A DNA stretch of 64,000 nucleotides from Solibacillus faecavium (GTDB lineage Bacteria > Bacillota > Bacilli > Bacillales_A > Planococcaceae), in the NCBI RefSeq assembly GCF_014836905.1, contig NZ_JACSPZ010000002.1:372001-436000 (forward strand), read 5' to 3'. The translations under genes and the position numbers were made by a program. This document shows, one piece after another, positions 16,100-24,106 of this stretch (position 1 is the first letter of the stretch; each line of letters opens with the position of its first letter). The notes beneath the pieces were generated by a model. The model did not search any database. It worked only from the letters and a program-made list of their open reading frames with translations, and was not told the origin of the DNA.

Positions 16100-17083
16100 C
16101 TATTCATATTCTTTTTCAATTGTTTTTGTTGAACGTACTGTATCAATTGGACGAACAACGCTTTCAATATATTCACGTTTGCTTTCTAAAAACGGTGGTA
16201 ATGATAGCGATTCCCCAACTGTTTCATACGGCTCATCGCCCATAAATCCTGGCCCGTCAGTAGCCCACTCAAATAGTATGCCAGGTGCTACACGCGCATA
16301 AAGCGACTCAAAGAAGAAACGGTCAACATAGCCTGATGTACCGAAACCGAAGCCTTCCAAACGTTTTGTCCATTCATGCAGTACTTCCGTATTTTCTAAT
16401 CGGAATGCCGCATGGTGAACCGTACCAAAGCCTTGACGTCCCGGTGCTAGCTCTGTATTGTGCTCGACGATAACAGATGCCCCGTTGCCACCTTCACCAA
16501 CTTCAAATAAGTGCAATGAACCGTCCTGTGCTACTTCACGCATCACCATTACTTTTTCAAGTACTTCTTTAAAATAATCAAATTGTGAAACTCGGATATG
16601 AATCGGTCCTAAGCCAGTAATTGCAAACTCCAATGGAATCGGCCCTTTTTGCCATGGCGTACCTGATGCAATGCCTTCATTATTTTCATCTGAAATAAGC
16701 ATGTACTGCTGATCATCGAAATCAACAAATGATAATACTTGTTTGCCAAATAGTGTACTAATGCCTTCATGCTTTACGTTTAATCGATCAAAACGTTTAA
16801 CCCAATAATCCAATGCTGCATCATTTGGGACACGGAATGCTGTTTTGTATATTTCATCTGTACCATGTGTGCCTTTTGGGATTCCCGGGAAATCAAAAAA
16901 TGTCATATCTGTTCCGGCAGAGCCTTTATCATCAGCGAAAAACAGGTGGTATGTTTGAATATCATCCTGATTTACCGTTTTCTTCACAAGACGCATACCT
17001 AATGTATAAGTAAAGAATTCGTAATTTTTTTCTGCACTGCTTGTAATGGCTGTTACGTGGTGTATTCCTTTAATGTGGTTCAT
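16100..17083 (-). CDS. mhqO: Ring-cleaving dioxygenase MhqO (VOC family)
   Basis: 327 residues with two vicinal-oxygen-chelate modules: IKGIHHVTAITSSAEKNYEFF at the start, GLGPIHIRV and GTVHHAAFRLEN in the second module, and metal ligands H, H and E (LFEWATDGPGF). Members open the ring of hydroquinone-type compounds. GGAGG lies 7 bases before the ATG. It sits 40 bases after mhqR and 30 before mhqD. MhqA or MhqE naming would also be defensible, as the three paralogues are alike. Confidence 0.87.
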   Translation of the reverse strand: MNHIKGIHHVTAITSSAEKNYEFFTYTLGMRLVKKTVNQDDIQTYHLFFADDKGSAGTDMTFFDFPGIPKGTHGTDEIYKTAFRVPNDAALDYWVKRFDRLNVKHEGISTLFGKQVLSFVDFDDQQYMLISDENNEGIASGTPWQKGPIPLEFAITGLGPIHIRVSQFDYFKEVLEKVMVMREVAQDGSLHLFEVGEGGNGASVIVEHNTELAPGRQGFGTVHHAAFRLENTEVLHEWTKRLEGFGFGTSGYVDRFFFESLYARVAPGILFEWATDGPGFMGDEPYETVGESLSLPPFLESKREYIESVVRPIDTVRSTKTIEKEYE

Positions 17084-17123
17084 GTGTATTCCTCCGTTTT
17101 CTTTTCAATATAAAAAATATCGT

Positions 17124-17558
17124 TTATAAAGTATTCGCATGATGACCGACCCGTTTTAAATAATCGGTTAACGCTAGTAATTCCTCCTCTGACAAAACGT
17201 CGAATATAGCCGCAATCTTTTTCTCATGTGTTGGAAATATGGATTCGATCATTGCAGATCCTTCGTCCGTCAGCGATACAAATGTCACACGGCGGTCAGT
17301 TGGACATGCAACTCGTTTGATTAGATTTTTCTTCTCCAGTTTATCGACAACATACGTTATACTGCTGCTTGCAATTAATACCTTTTTTCCGATGACTTGG
17401 ATAGGTTGATCACCTTTATGATAAAGCAGTTCCATTACAGCAAACTCCGTTAAATTTAAATCACTTTGCTGAATATCCTTCTTCGTTGCTTCATGTACGG
17501 CTGTCGTTGCTCGGTGTAATACAGTAAATGCTTTTAGCTGTTTATCAAATTCACTCAT
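17124..17558 (-). CDS. mhqR: MarR-family repressor MhqR
   Basis: 144 residues with a central winged helix: LTEFAVMELLYHKGDQPIQVIGKKVLIASSSITYVVDKLEKKNLI and the wing CPTDRRVTFVSLT. MhqR regulators control quinone and catechol resistance genes. The identification rests on the operon (VOC dioxygenase plus MhqD esterase) and on an upstream sequence that fits the known MhqR operator. AAGGAG is 9 bases upstream of the ATG. Confidence 0.88.
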   Translation of the reverse strand: MSEFDKQLKAFTVLHRATTAVHEATKKDIQQSDLNLTEFAVMELLYHKGDQPIQVIGKKVLIASSSITYVVDKLEKKNLIKRVACPTDRRVTFVSLTDEGSAMIESIFPTHEKKIAAIFDVLSEEELLALTDYLKRVGHHANTL

Positions 17559-17588
17559 AAAGTTTCACTCCTTCTTTATCACGAATTC

Positions 17589-17638
17589 ATTTATCTTTAA
17601 TTCGAGATAAATATATCATTGATTCCTTACACTGTCAA
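17589..17638 (-). promoter_or_regulatory. Promoter and MhqR operator
   Basis: On the minus strand TTGACA (17638-17633), a 17-base spacer and TATATT (17615-17610) form a strong SigA promoter. Overlapping the -10 and start is an inverted repeat, ATTTATCT/AGATAAAT with an 8-base centre (17589-17612), which fits the TATCTcgaAtTCgAGATA operator known for B. subtilis MhqR. Confidence 0.85.
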
Positions 17639-17665
17639 ACAATTGTCGTTATTCGAAGTTCCCTA

Positions 17666-17773
17666 TTACTTAAATAGACCGGATATTATTCTCACCCAGC
17701 CAAAAATAGAAGTCCATAAAATGATGCTTAAAATTAAGCCGTTAAATACCCCAATGAAAAAACGGTTCTCCAT
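17666..17773 (-). CDS. Small single-span membrane peptide (35 aa)
   Basis: Begins MENRFFIGVFNGLI, has one continuous hydrophobic helix with two tryptophans, and ends ISGLFK. GGAG lies 8 bases before the ATG. Not recognised; the clean ribosome site and membrane-helix composition support a real small gene. It lies just upstream of the mhq promoter on the same strand. Confidence 0.55.
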   Translation of the reverse strand: MENRFFIGVFNGLILSIILWTSIFGWVRIISGLFK

Positions 17774-17800
17774 CTTTACCGCTCCTTAAAATACAGGATT

Positions 17801-17875
17801 GGCAAATGGCAAATGAATTAAGCGCTGTTTTGTTTAATGAAAGTTTTACTTCTACTGGAATTATTTGTTGTATAA
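17801..17875. repeat. Duplicated intergenic segment, copy 1
   Basis: About 75 bases (GGCAAATGGCAA ... AGCGCTGTTTTGTT ... ATGAAAGTTTT ... AATTATTT) recur at 18774-18850 in the same orientation with about 80 percent identity by eye. No ORF; the remainder of the gap to 18024 holds only the terminator at 17953. Confidence 0.7.
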
Positions 17876-17952
17876 CGAGTAACCGACATCAGAACATACT
17901 CGCTATCATTAGGGAGAAAAAACATACTTTTTAATAATTAATCGGCAAATAA

Positions 17953-17985
17953 AAACGCACAGAAATAACTCTGAACGTTTTATGT
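17953..17985 (-). terminator. Terminator of the gene ending at 18025
   Basis: Minus strand: AAAACGTTCAGA, loop, TCTGTGCGTTTT then TATTTG. The stem is imperfect. Confidence 0.55.
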
Positions 17986-18024
17986 GCTTCTTTAACAATA
18001 TTCCCCTCAAATTTTATTGTTAAA

Positions 18025-18582
18025 TTAATATTTAATAGATAGACGGTAATTGATTCTTTCTACCATTTCGTGCTCTTTATCGTGCATTGCATCATATGCG
18101 GATTGATAATCGTACCCAATAATATCACTAAAATCCTTAGCAATGAAACGACTTGCCTGGAGAATTTGATATAATTCGGCAGCTTCATCTTTTGTAAGTG
18201 GAAGTTCTTTGCCATAAAACGGTAGATTCCATTTTGCTTGTGATAATTCATTATGCCATTTTGAATGTATCGTTGTACTTTCTTCTGAATATATTAACGG
18301 ATGATTATAAAAGAGGTTGTTTAATATAGTGTCTAGATCTCGGGAAAGTACGTCAATTACTTTTCCGTTTTCTTCGGTTATAGGTAGATTCAAATCATAT
18401 TCCAGGAGTTGCTCAGCCGTTCTTTCCAATGAATCGAAGTCGTTTAAATAATGACGCCCAATTTGTTCTTCAAGAGCAATGACCTTTGCCTCTAATTGCT
18501 GATTCGTAGGACGAATAAACCAAATAACAGTACATAAAGCTATTACTACTAAAAATCCAATAACATACTTTAACCAATTCAC
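18025..18582 (-). CDS. Hypothetical membrane-anchored protein
   Basis: 185 residues from the GTG at 18582, preferred because GGAG sits 9 bases before it (an upstream TTG at 18597 would overlap that site). One N-terminal transmembrane helix (WLKYVIGFLVVIALCTVIWFI), a short coiled coil (QQLEAKVIALEEQIG) and a helical extracellular domain. No family recognised. Confidence 0.65.
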   Translation of the reverse strand: MNWLKYVIGFLVVIALCTVIWFIRPTNQQLEAKVIALEEQIGRHYLNDFDSLERTAEQLLEYDLNLPITEENGKVIDVLSRDLDTILNNLFYNHPLIYSEESTTIHSKWHNELSQAKWNLPFYGKELPLTKDEAAELYQILQASRFIAKDFSDIIGYDYQSAYDAMHDKEHEMVERINYRLSIKY

Positions 18583-18773
18583 TCTATCACTCTCCAATAT
18601 TTTTTGTACATCTAAGCTTCCATACTTCTATAAGAGAATGCAGGATATTCCATTGCACATTATTACATTAACATATAATTTCCATTTTTATTTATTTTAT
18701 TTAATTCATTCATTAAACACGGATTAACAATTAGTGACACTACTCGGACTTCTCTTTATCACGAATTCATAGG

Positions 18774-18850
18774 GGCAAATGGCAAGTGATTGAAGCGCTG
18801 TTTTGTTAAATGAAAGTTTTTACGGCTAATGTAATTATTTTCTATATAAT
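18774..18850. repeat. Duplicated intergenic segment, copy 2
   Basis: Second copy of 17801-17875. Additionally the 18 bases TCTTTATCACGAATTCAT at 18753-18770 repeat 17573-17590, which borders mhqR. The rest of the 18583-18962 gap shows no gene. Confidence 0.7.
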
Positions 18851-18962
18851 GAAGATCCAGTTTAAGAGTCATAACTATATCTACACCACAAACTTATTCC
18901 TGTACTTTTGCCCTACCTTCTCCCCCTACTAAGAATAATATAAGACGGAAGGAGGGATTTTA

Positions 18963-19115
18963 ATGGACTATTCAGGATATGGTAATTGCTATGGTGGCTA
19001 TGGTGGATACAATAGTTATAGCAATAACAATAGTTTAACGTTCGTTTTAATCGTCGTACTTTTCATACTTTTAGTTCTTGTCGGTGCTACTTTCCTACCA
19101 AACAAAGAATGCTAA
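18963..19115 (+). CDS. YjcZ-family sporulation protein (50 aa)
   Basis: Gly/Tyr-rich N-terminus (MDYSGYGNCYGGYGGYNSYS) followed by one membrane helix (FVLIVVLFILLVLVGATFL) and a short tail ending NKEC. This is the layout of the YjcZ/YdgA-like small spore proteins of Bacillales. AAGGAGG is 7 bases before the ATG. Its presence supports an endospore former. Confidence 0.85.
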   Translation: MDYSGYGNCYGGYGGYNSYSNNNSLTFVLIVVLFILLVLVGATFLPNKEC

Positions 19116-19187
19116 CAAAAAGTAGTAAGTGTTAGGGATGATAGTCAATTAAGAATAGCTTGTCATCTTTTTAATGTATTTTGTAAC

Positions 19188-19225
19188 AAGGATCACTTTC
19201 CCGCCACCCGAGAGTGATCCTTTTA
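19188..19225 (+). terminator. Strong terminator after the YjcZ gene
   Basis: AAGGATCACT pairs with AGTGATCCTT around a 15-base loop, followed by TTTT. Confidence 0.85.
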
Positions 19226-19404
19226 TCGTTCCACCCTCGCATACATATTTAGTTCGAAGCTTACTACTGCATACTTTAGTTAATTCTTTATCAAAAGTTC
19301 TATATTCTCTGTAGTTACGTTACCTAGCTCTTTTTATTTTCAAATCATAGTCTATTAATGTAATGCTAGCCTTACAAAAACAGACAAGAAAAGGGGTGTT
19401 ACAA

Positions 19405-19680
19405 ATGGGTTGTAATTGTAGTAAATGTAGAAGTGAATCAAGTTCTAGTAATAATAAAGGTCGTTGCAATGGTTGTATCTGTGACCTATTAAGAGAATTA
19501 AGAAAAGGTACAGAAGTTGACGTTTTCTTATCCGGAGGTAAAATATTAGAAGATGTCGTTTTTAAAAGATTTGACCATAATAGTTGCTGTGCATTCTTTA
19601 TTGATACAACAATAGAACGTGGTTCAACTCTTATCGTTGACTGTCAAAAAATTGATGCTCTACGAATTGAAGTAGACTAG
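19405..19680 (+). CDS. Cysteine-rich small protein, possibly spore-associated
   Basis: 91 residues from the ATG at 19405, which has AAGGGGTG 7 bases upstream. The N-terminus has paired cysteines (MGCNCSKCRS, GRCNGCICDLLREL), and a beta-rich half follows (VDVFLSGGKILEDVVFKRF, NSCCAFFID) with seven or more cysteines overall. The composition and the neighbouring YjcZ gene suggest a coat or crust component, but I do not recognise the family with certainty. Confidence 0.7.
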   Translation: MGCNCSKCRSESSSSNNKGRCNGCICDLLRELRKGTEVDVFLSGGKILEDVVFKRFDHNSCCAFFIDTTIERGSTLIVDCQKIDALRIEVD

Positions 19681-19689
19681 GTTTCAGTA

Positions 19690-19718
19690 GGCCACTTTCT
19701 AAAAAAGTGGTCTTTCTT
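19690..19718 (+). terminator. Terminator
   Basis: GGCCACTTT pairs with AAAGTGGTC, followed by TTTCTTCT, 10 bases after the stop of the cysteine-rich gene. Confidence 0.8.
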
Positions 19719-19722
19719 CTGA

Positions 19723-19752
19723 TTGACACTTTAATTCTGATTACCTTATAAA
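19723..19752 (+). promoter_or_regulatory. Consensus-like SigA promoter without a following ORF
   Basis: TTGACA (19723-19728) and TATAAA (19747-19752) are 18 bases apart. No protein gene follows on this strand before a terminator about 110 bases on. Confidence 0.6.
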
Positions 19753-19758
19753 AAAGGC

Positions 19759-19892
19759 AGTGTTATCAGTCTAACGGGTTTGGTTGATGGGGAGAAAAAT
19801 GCTAATAACATTCTAATTAGCATCATACTATACCCGCAAATTGGTAATATAAACGAGAAGTAAAGACGCTCAGATTTCTGAGCGTCTTTTGA
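19759..19892 (+). ncRNA. Candidate small RNA
   Basis: A promoter at 19723-19752, an internal hairpin (ATGCTAAT with ATTAGCAT, about 19799-19823), and a strong terminator at 19862-19890 outline a transcript of about 135 bases. A 9-codon ORF (MGRKMLITF) is the only reading frame of note. Part of it resembles the minus strand around 20560-20620. No known RNA family recognised. Confidence 0.4.
19862..19890. terminator. Bidirectional terminator
   Basis: AAAGACGCTCAGA pairs with TCTGAGCGTCTTT around a 2-3 base loop; a T run follows on the plus strand. It can serve the candidate sRNA and the convergent gene ending at 19951. Confidence 0.85.
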
Positions 19893-19950
19893 TGTAACAT
19901 TTAACTAACCTAATTGAACTAAAGCCCTCCGTTACTGTATGTGTATTTCC

Positions 19951-20238
19951 TCACAATCTCTCTTTGTATCGGACAACATATGGCGAGAGTAAAAAACCGA
20001 TCATTGCGATAAGAGCTGCTCCACAAATGGTTAAAAATATATTATCGGAAGGAATAAGAAAAAATTGAGCTATCAGAAATGGTAACATCGTCAGGAATGT
20101 AACCGTAAATCTCCCAAAAATGGTTATCTTATGTATAGTTCCACAATTGTCACATTCAAGTGGTCCGTATGTCCACTTATAAGATTTAAAGATTTTTCTC
20201 CAACCAAATTGACTATTGCATTTTATACATTTTTGCAA
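19951..20238 (-). CDS. TIGR04104-type CxxC/CxxC membrane protein (TTG start)
   Basis: 95 residues. CIKC and CDNC pairs separated by about 21 residues form the zinc-ribbon-like cxxc_20_cxxc motif at the N-terminus; two transmembrane helices follow (about 45-62 and 66-86). Role unknown. The start is a TTG with an AAGGGGGG ribosome site 8 bases upstream; there is no suitable ATG. Confidence 0.82.
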   Translation of the reverse strand: MQKCIKCNSQFGWRKIFKSYKWTYGPLECDNCGTIHKITIFGRFTVTFLTMLPFLIAQFFLIPSDNIFLTICGAALIAMIGFLLSPYVVRYKERL

Positions 20239-20500
20239 AAACTACGCCCCCCTTTCCGCTATTGAACTAAACTGCCCAGTTTGATTAAGTACATTACTTC
20301 ACAATATATAAATTCATTTTAGCATAAAATTTCCATTTCCCTTTCAAAAGAAAGAATTTCGTTCGATTTATGCGAACATTTAGCACAAGTTTTGACATCG
20401 ATTTTAACAAGCCCACATAAATTTATGCGGTGTTGCTGATTATGTTGCGAATTGAGGTATTAAAGACATTCCCTGAAGATATAAACACTGATACAACAGC

Positions 20501-20539
20501 AAAAAAGGAAGTGCGAATTAGTTTGCTAATTGCACTTCC
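20501..20539 (-). terminator. Strong terminator downstream of the methyltransferase gene
   Basis: On the minus strand GGAAGTGCAATTAG, a short loop, CTAATTCGCACTTCC and six T. It is about 115 bases past the methyltransferase stop. Between them I see no convincing gene; the 20239-20500 stretch is otherwise empty. Confidence 0.85.
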
Positions 20540-20655
20540 AAAACCATTGTTATTTACTGTTTTCTCCCCAATATCCGAACCCGGTATTATCAGTCCTTTG
20601 ACTTTTAACACTGCCTTGTTCGTAATAAGTAAGGAAAGTAACGGCTCCTGCCTAC

Positions 20656-21594
20656 TTATTCACATATTAAAACTTGGCGCTCGAACTTGCCTTTTTTCAA
20701 TACAGCCCGGTCTTTAATCGTTAAATTGGCGTGATGAATTTTATCATCCATCGTTTCGATGGTTACGATGACGACGCGTTTTGCGATTCTACGTGCATTC
20801 GTAATTATGCTCTGCTGCAATTCACTCGATATATGTGTAAATAAATTGTACGGCATATCAATAATTGCGACGTCATAACCTTCATCCGCTTCTTCAATTG
20901 GTCCGATCTCTACATTCGGTTCATATCCAAAGTGGCGTAAATTAATACGTGAACCCCATACGACACGCTTATTCATATCTCGTCCTTCAATATGAATGCC
21001 CATGCTCATTGCCTCAACTAAGACAGTACCAATTCCGCAGCATGGATCAATAATTTTCAATCCATCCGGATATGGAGCTGCAATATTCACAATAGCCCGC
21101 GCATCACGCGTACTAAGCGCAGTGGAGTACATTTCGGGCTTTTGCATATGCTTCAGCCATACAGACTCCCCGGCAACAAGCTCCCCTAAATAAAAGGTAC
21201 CATCATGAATAGCTAACCCCAGTACTATATCAGGCTGTTCTAAATCCGGTTCAGCTTCTATCGCATAGCTAAGCTGTAGCATATACTCATTTCGAATCGT
21301 ACGGTTTAAAGCTGGCTCGATCGCATCTCTACTATTATTTAAACAATGAATTTTAAAAGTCCGTTCTCCTAACTGTAGCTGTTTAGCAGTTTCTACAAGT
21401 TGTTCAAACGTATTTCCTTCAAGTAGTATATCAAGTCTTAGTCGCATATAAGGGCTTCGACTTGGTTCTACTTTTTTCTGGCTCATTAAAACATTACCTT
21501 CTACATGAAAATTAAAAAATGTGCGCATTTCCAGTCGTGAAAGTTCATATTCATCTTTTTGCCAGGCAAAACTGTATAAATACATTTCTGTCAT
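20656..21594 (-). CDS. THUMP-like/TRM11-type RNA methyltransferase
   Basis: 312 residues. The C-terminal half is a class I SAM methyltransferase: IDPCCGIGTVLVEA (motif I) and IIDMPYNL (motif IV, a D-x-P-Y type used by N-methylating enzymes). The N-terminal half resembles the THUMP-containing part of Trm11/Trm14 enzymes, so a tRNA guanosine is the likely target. The ATG follows the stop of the upstream gene without a gap (TAAATG) and lacks a strong ribosome site, so it is coupled to that gene. Confidence 0.8.
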   Translation of the reverse strand: MTEMYLYSFAWQKDEYELSRLEMRTFFNFHVEGNVLMSQKKVEPSRSPYMRLRLDILLEGNTFEQLVETAKQLQLGERTFKIHCLNNSRDAIEPALNRTIRNEYMLQLSYAIEAEPDLEQPDIVLGLAIHDGTFYLGELVAGESVWLKHMQKPEMYSTALSTRDARAIVNIAAPYPDGLKIIDPCCGIGTVLVEAMSMGIHIEGRDMNKRVVWGSRINLRHFGYEPNVEIGPIEEADEGYDVAIIDMPYNLFTHISSELQQSIITNARRIAKRVVIVTIETMDDKIHHANLTIKDRAVLKKGKFERQVLICE

Positions 21595-22044
21595 TTATTT
21601 TTCGACAGTCTTTATTAATTGCGCAACAAATTCATAAAGTAGTTCACATACTTGTTCAATTGATAACTGATCATTAAAGCCCTCTATACAATCCACTGCA
21701 ATATTCAGTTCCCAAAGCCCTTCTTGACCGGAAAAGGCTGCACTGCTGCTACCTAAAGCAGATTTTACATGCTCCTTTAAATAGCTGCGGATTGCTTCAC
21801 TATGCTTCTTTTGTAGTTTTAATCCGAACAAAGCCGTATATAAATTAAATGCATCATCAAATTCAAGTGCAACGGCATCGATACGGATTTCATTAAATTG
21901 TGCACATTCGACATAGATAAATTCGCCCTGATTTTCCTTCAAATATTGAATAGGCGTCGATGCAAATGCACTACTTTCTGCAGTAATTGTATCTTCTGTT
22001 TCTTTACTGCATCGTTCTAATACTTCTAAATTTAATTTCATCAT
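21595..22044 (-). CDS. Hypothetical protein cotranscribed with the methyltransferase
   Basis: 149 residues, soluble, acidic, no signal or membrane segment; no motif recognised. AAAGGAT precedes an ATGATG pair, so 22041 is an alternative start. The immediate adjacency to the RNA methyltransferase (TAAATG junction) suggests a joint function or a substrate-recognition partner, which is inference. Confidence 0.7.
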   Translation of the reverse strand: MMKLNLEVLERCSKETEDTITAESSAFASTPIQYLKENQGEFIYVECAQFNEIRIDAVALEFDDAFNLYTALFGLKLQKKHSEAIRSYLKEHVKSALGSSSAAFSGQEGLWELNIAVDCIEGFNDQLSIEQVCELLYEFVAQLIKTVEK

Positions 22045-22166
22045 GTTTTAAATCCTTTCAAATATAATTCGCTCGTAAATTTCACCTTGTTTAGTATACA
22101 TGACTATCGAATAATGCGCATTAGAAAGTATTTAATCGAAATTTGACGTACTTTGGCGCATCAGCT

Positions 22167-23651
22167 TTATGATTGATGTAAATTTTCTTTACGGCTCACT
22201 TTCAGTAACGAGCTATTTGATTTAATTAATGAAATGATGATAACGAGACAGAACGTAAACAAAATCCCCCCTGTAAATACAAATCCGGGTGTCCCTACTA
22301 AATTAAGTGCACCTAGAACCGATGATCCGGCAACTACACCAATAGAGAAAAACGCATAAAAATAACCATAAGCTTTGCCGCGAATTTCCTGCGTCGTAGC
22401 TTCGATTAAAAGGGCATTAATGGAAGGGAATAAAAAGGCAAACCCGATTCCGTATAGTGCTAGAATGCCATAAAGCATTGTCATTTCAGATGTCAGTCCA
22501 ATGCCAATTTGGGCAATCCCCATTAATAGAACACCGATTAACAATGTGTATTGGGCATTAAAATAATCAAATATTTTATTCGTTGGTAAAATAAAAATCA
22601 ATACAGCTACGATACCGAACACACTCAGTAATGTCCCGGCTACTCTGGAGCCATACCCTAAATCCTGCACATAAATCGGCAATAAGTACGCCAGCACCCC
22701 TTGAGAAAACATGAGGAAAAAGGCTCCACCATAAGCTTTTAGCAAATTACTGTTCCAATGCAGCGTTTCGGAAGTCTTTTTCTTTTCACGTTTAGGCAAC
22801 TGTGTTTTACGTAAAAATAGAAGTAGGCCGATCAATAGTACAAGCCCATATAACGCAACAAGGCTAAATACATTCGCCACAGATATTTTACTTGCTAAAA
22901 TACCGCTCGAAGCTGGTCCAACAATTGCGGCGATCCCAACAAATGAGCCCGTAAACGCACTCCCACTGCCTTGTTCATTTGCTGCCCGCATATTTGCAAG
23001 CAGTGTAAATGCGGCCGGTGTTATAAATCCGCTACTGAAACCGTGAACACAACGTACAATTAATAGTACCGTCGTATTATCGACAAGCTGGTAGCATAGC
23101 AGTGATGCTACAGAAACAAATAGTCCAAAGACCAAAATTCGAAATGCTCCAATTTTGTCCGTATAAATGCCTGAAAATATATTCCCGAACGTATTCATAA
23201 ATGAGTACAGTCCCACAACTATCCCAGCAATAAACGTAGAGGCACCAACAGATAGAGCATATGTACTCATAATCGGCAGCTGTACGAACAGGTCAAAGAA
23301 AGAAAAGAAAATAATAGCATAAACAAGCCACTGCTTAGGAAATGGCTTTATATGTAATAACGGCTGCATTCTTTTTAATTTAGAATCGAAAACAAAATTA
23401 CCAAAAGGTATAAATGCGACTAAAACGGCTAAAAAGGACCAGCCGATATTCCATTGTATGCGTAATTGAACAATAGCAATTGCTAGTAAATAAAGTATAA
23501 ATATACCACCATGAATACTACCATTTATCGTCACGAACTGTGGTAAATCAGCAAAGTATTTTAATGGCATGGAAATAAATAATAACGTAATGAGCGATAA
23601 ACCATCAAGTAAGCCCATTATTCGTAAAAAACGTATCGGATGTATTCCCAT
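22167..23651 (-). CDS. MFS transporter with N-terminal DUF3817-like membrane domain
   Basis: 494 residues. Residues 1-100 (MGIHPIRFLRIMGLLDGLSL, GSIHGGIFILYLLAI) resemble DUF3817/YdzA small integral membrane proteins; residues about 105-480 form a 12-helix major facilitator domain with the loop motif GIYTDKIGAFRIL and a central basic loop (RKTQLPKREKKK). Likely a drug or metabolite exporter in the plasma membrane. The fusion is unusual in size. AGGAGG precedes the ATG by 6 bases. Monocistronic. Confidence 0.8.
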   Translation of the reverse strand: MGIHPIRFLRIMGLLDGLSLITLLFISMPLKYFADLPQFVTINGSIHGGIFILYLLAIAIVQLRIQWNIGWSFLAVLVAFIPFGNFVFDSKLKRMQPLLHIKPFPKQWLVYAIIFFSFFDLFVQLPIMSTYALSVGASTFIAGIVVGLYSFMNTFGNIFSGIYTDKIGAFRILVFGLFVSVASLLCYQLVDNTTVLLIVRCVHGFSSGFITPAAFTLLANMRAANEQGSGSAFTGSFVGIAAIVGPASSGILASKISVANVFSLVALYGLVLLIGLLLFLRKTQLPKREKKKTSETLHWNSNLLKAYGGAFFLMFSQGVLAYLLPIYVQDLGYGSRVAGTLLSVFGIVAVLIFILPTNKIFDYFNAQYTLLIGVLLMGIAQIGIGLTSEMTMLYGILALYGIGFAFLFPSINALLIEATTQEIRGKAYGYFYAFFSIGVVAGSSVLGALNLVGTPGFVFTGGILFTFCLVIIISLIKSNSSLLKVSRKENLHQS

Positions 23652-23876
23652 TATGTCCTCCTGAAGAATGAAATCCCTCCTATTATAGCATGGGTATTTC
23701 GATGTTACCTAACTAAATGAAAATTATTCTCATATAAATGTCAAATTTTAGACTTTTATAGGATATACATATTTTTTCCTTTTTAAAATAAAAGGTGAGA
23801 AAGAAGAAATTCTGATGAAGGAGAAATGTTTGTGCTGACTGGTTCATCTTACTTCATAATAGAGAATTAAAAAATT

Positions 23877-24018
23877 AGTTGTTCGCAGTGTAGGCGGCGA
23901 CTCCTAGGGGACAAGCAAAATTTATTTTGCGACGAGTAATCGCAGGAGCACGAGGGAGAGACTACAGGCTCGAGCCGTGTCCCTAGGAAAGCGTCCGCCG
24001 TAACGGAGAACAACGGAT
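23877..24018. repeat. GC-rich palindromic dispersed element
   Basis: Outer arms TTGTTC/GAACAA, then GGCGGCGACTCCTAGG with CCTAGGAAAGCGTCCGCC, form an imperfect inverted repeat of about 140 bases that is much richer in G+C than the surroundings. It has no ORF. The rest of the 23652-24106 gap shows only the terminator at 24056. Similar elements are, from memory, common between genes of Planococcaceae. Confidence 0.6.
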
Positions 24019-24055
24019 ACAAAGTAGACACTTATAAATTTCTATATGTGAAAAA

Positions 24056-24094
24056 CGAACAATCACGATATATTAAGCAATTCGTGATTGTTCG
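24056..24094 (-). terminator. Terminator of the aldo/keto reductase gene
   Basis: CGAACAATCACGA pairs perfectly with TCGTGATTGTTCG; on the minus strand TTTTT follows. Confidence 0.9.
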
Positions 24095-24106
24095 TCTCAT
24101 ATATTA

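Noticed and set aside
20423-20611. 62-codon minus-strand ORF
   Set aside because: It crosses the strong terminator at 20501-20539 and has no ribosome site; more likely untranslated trailer or RNA.
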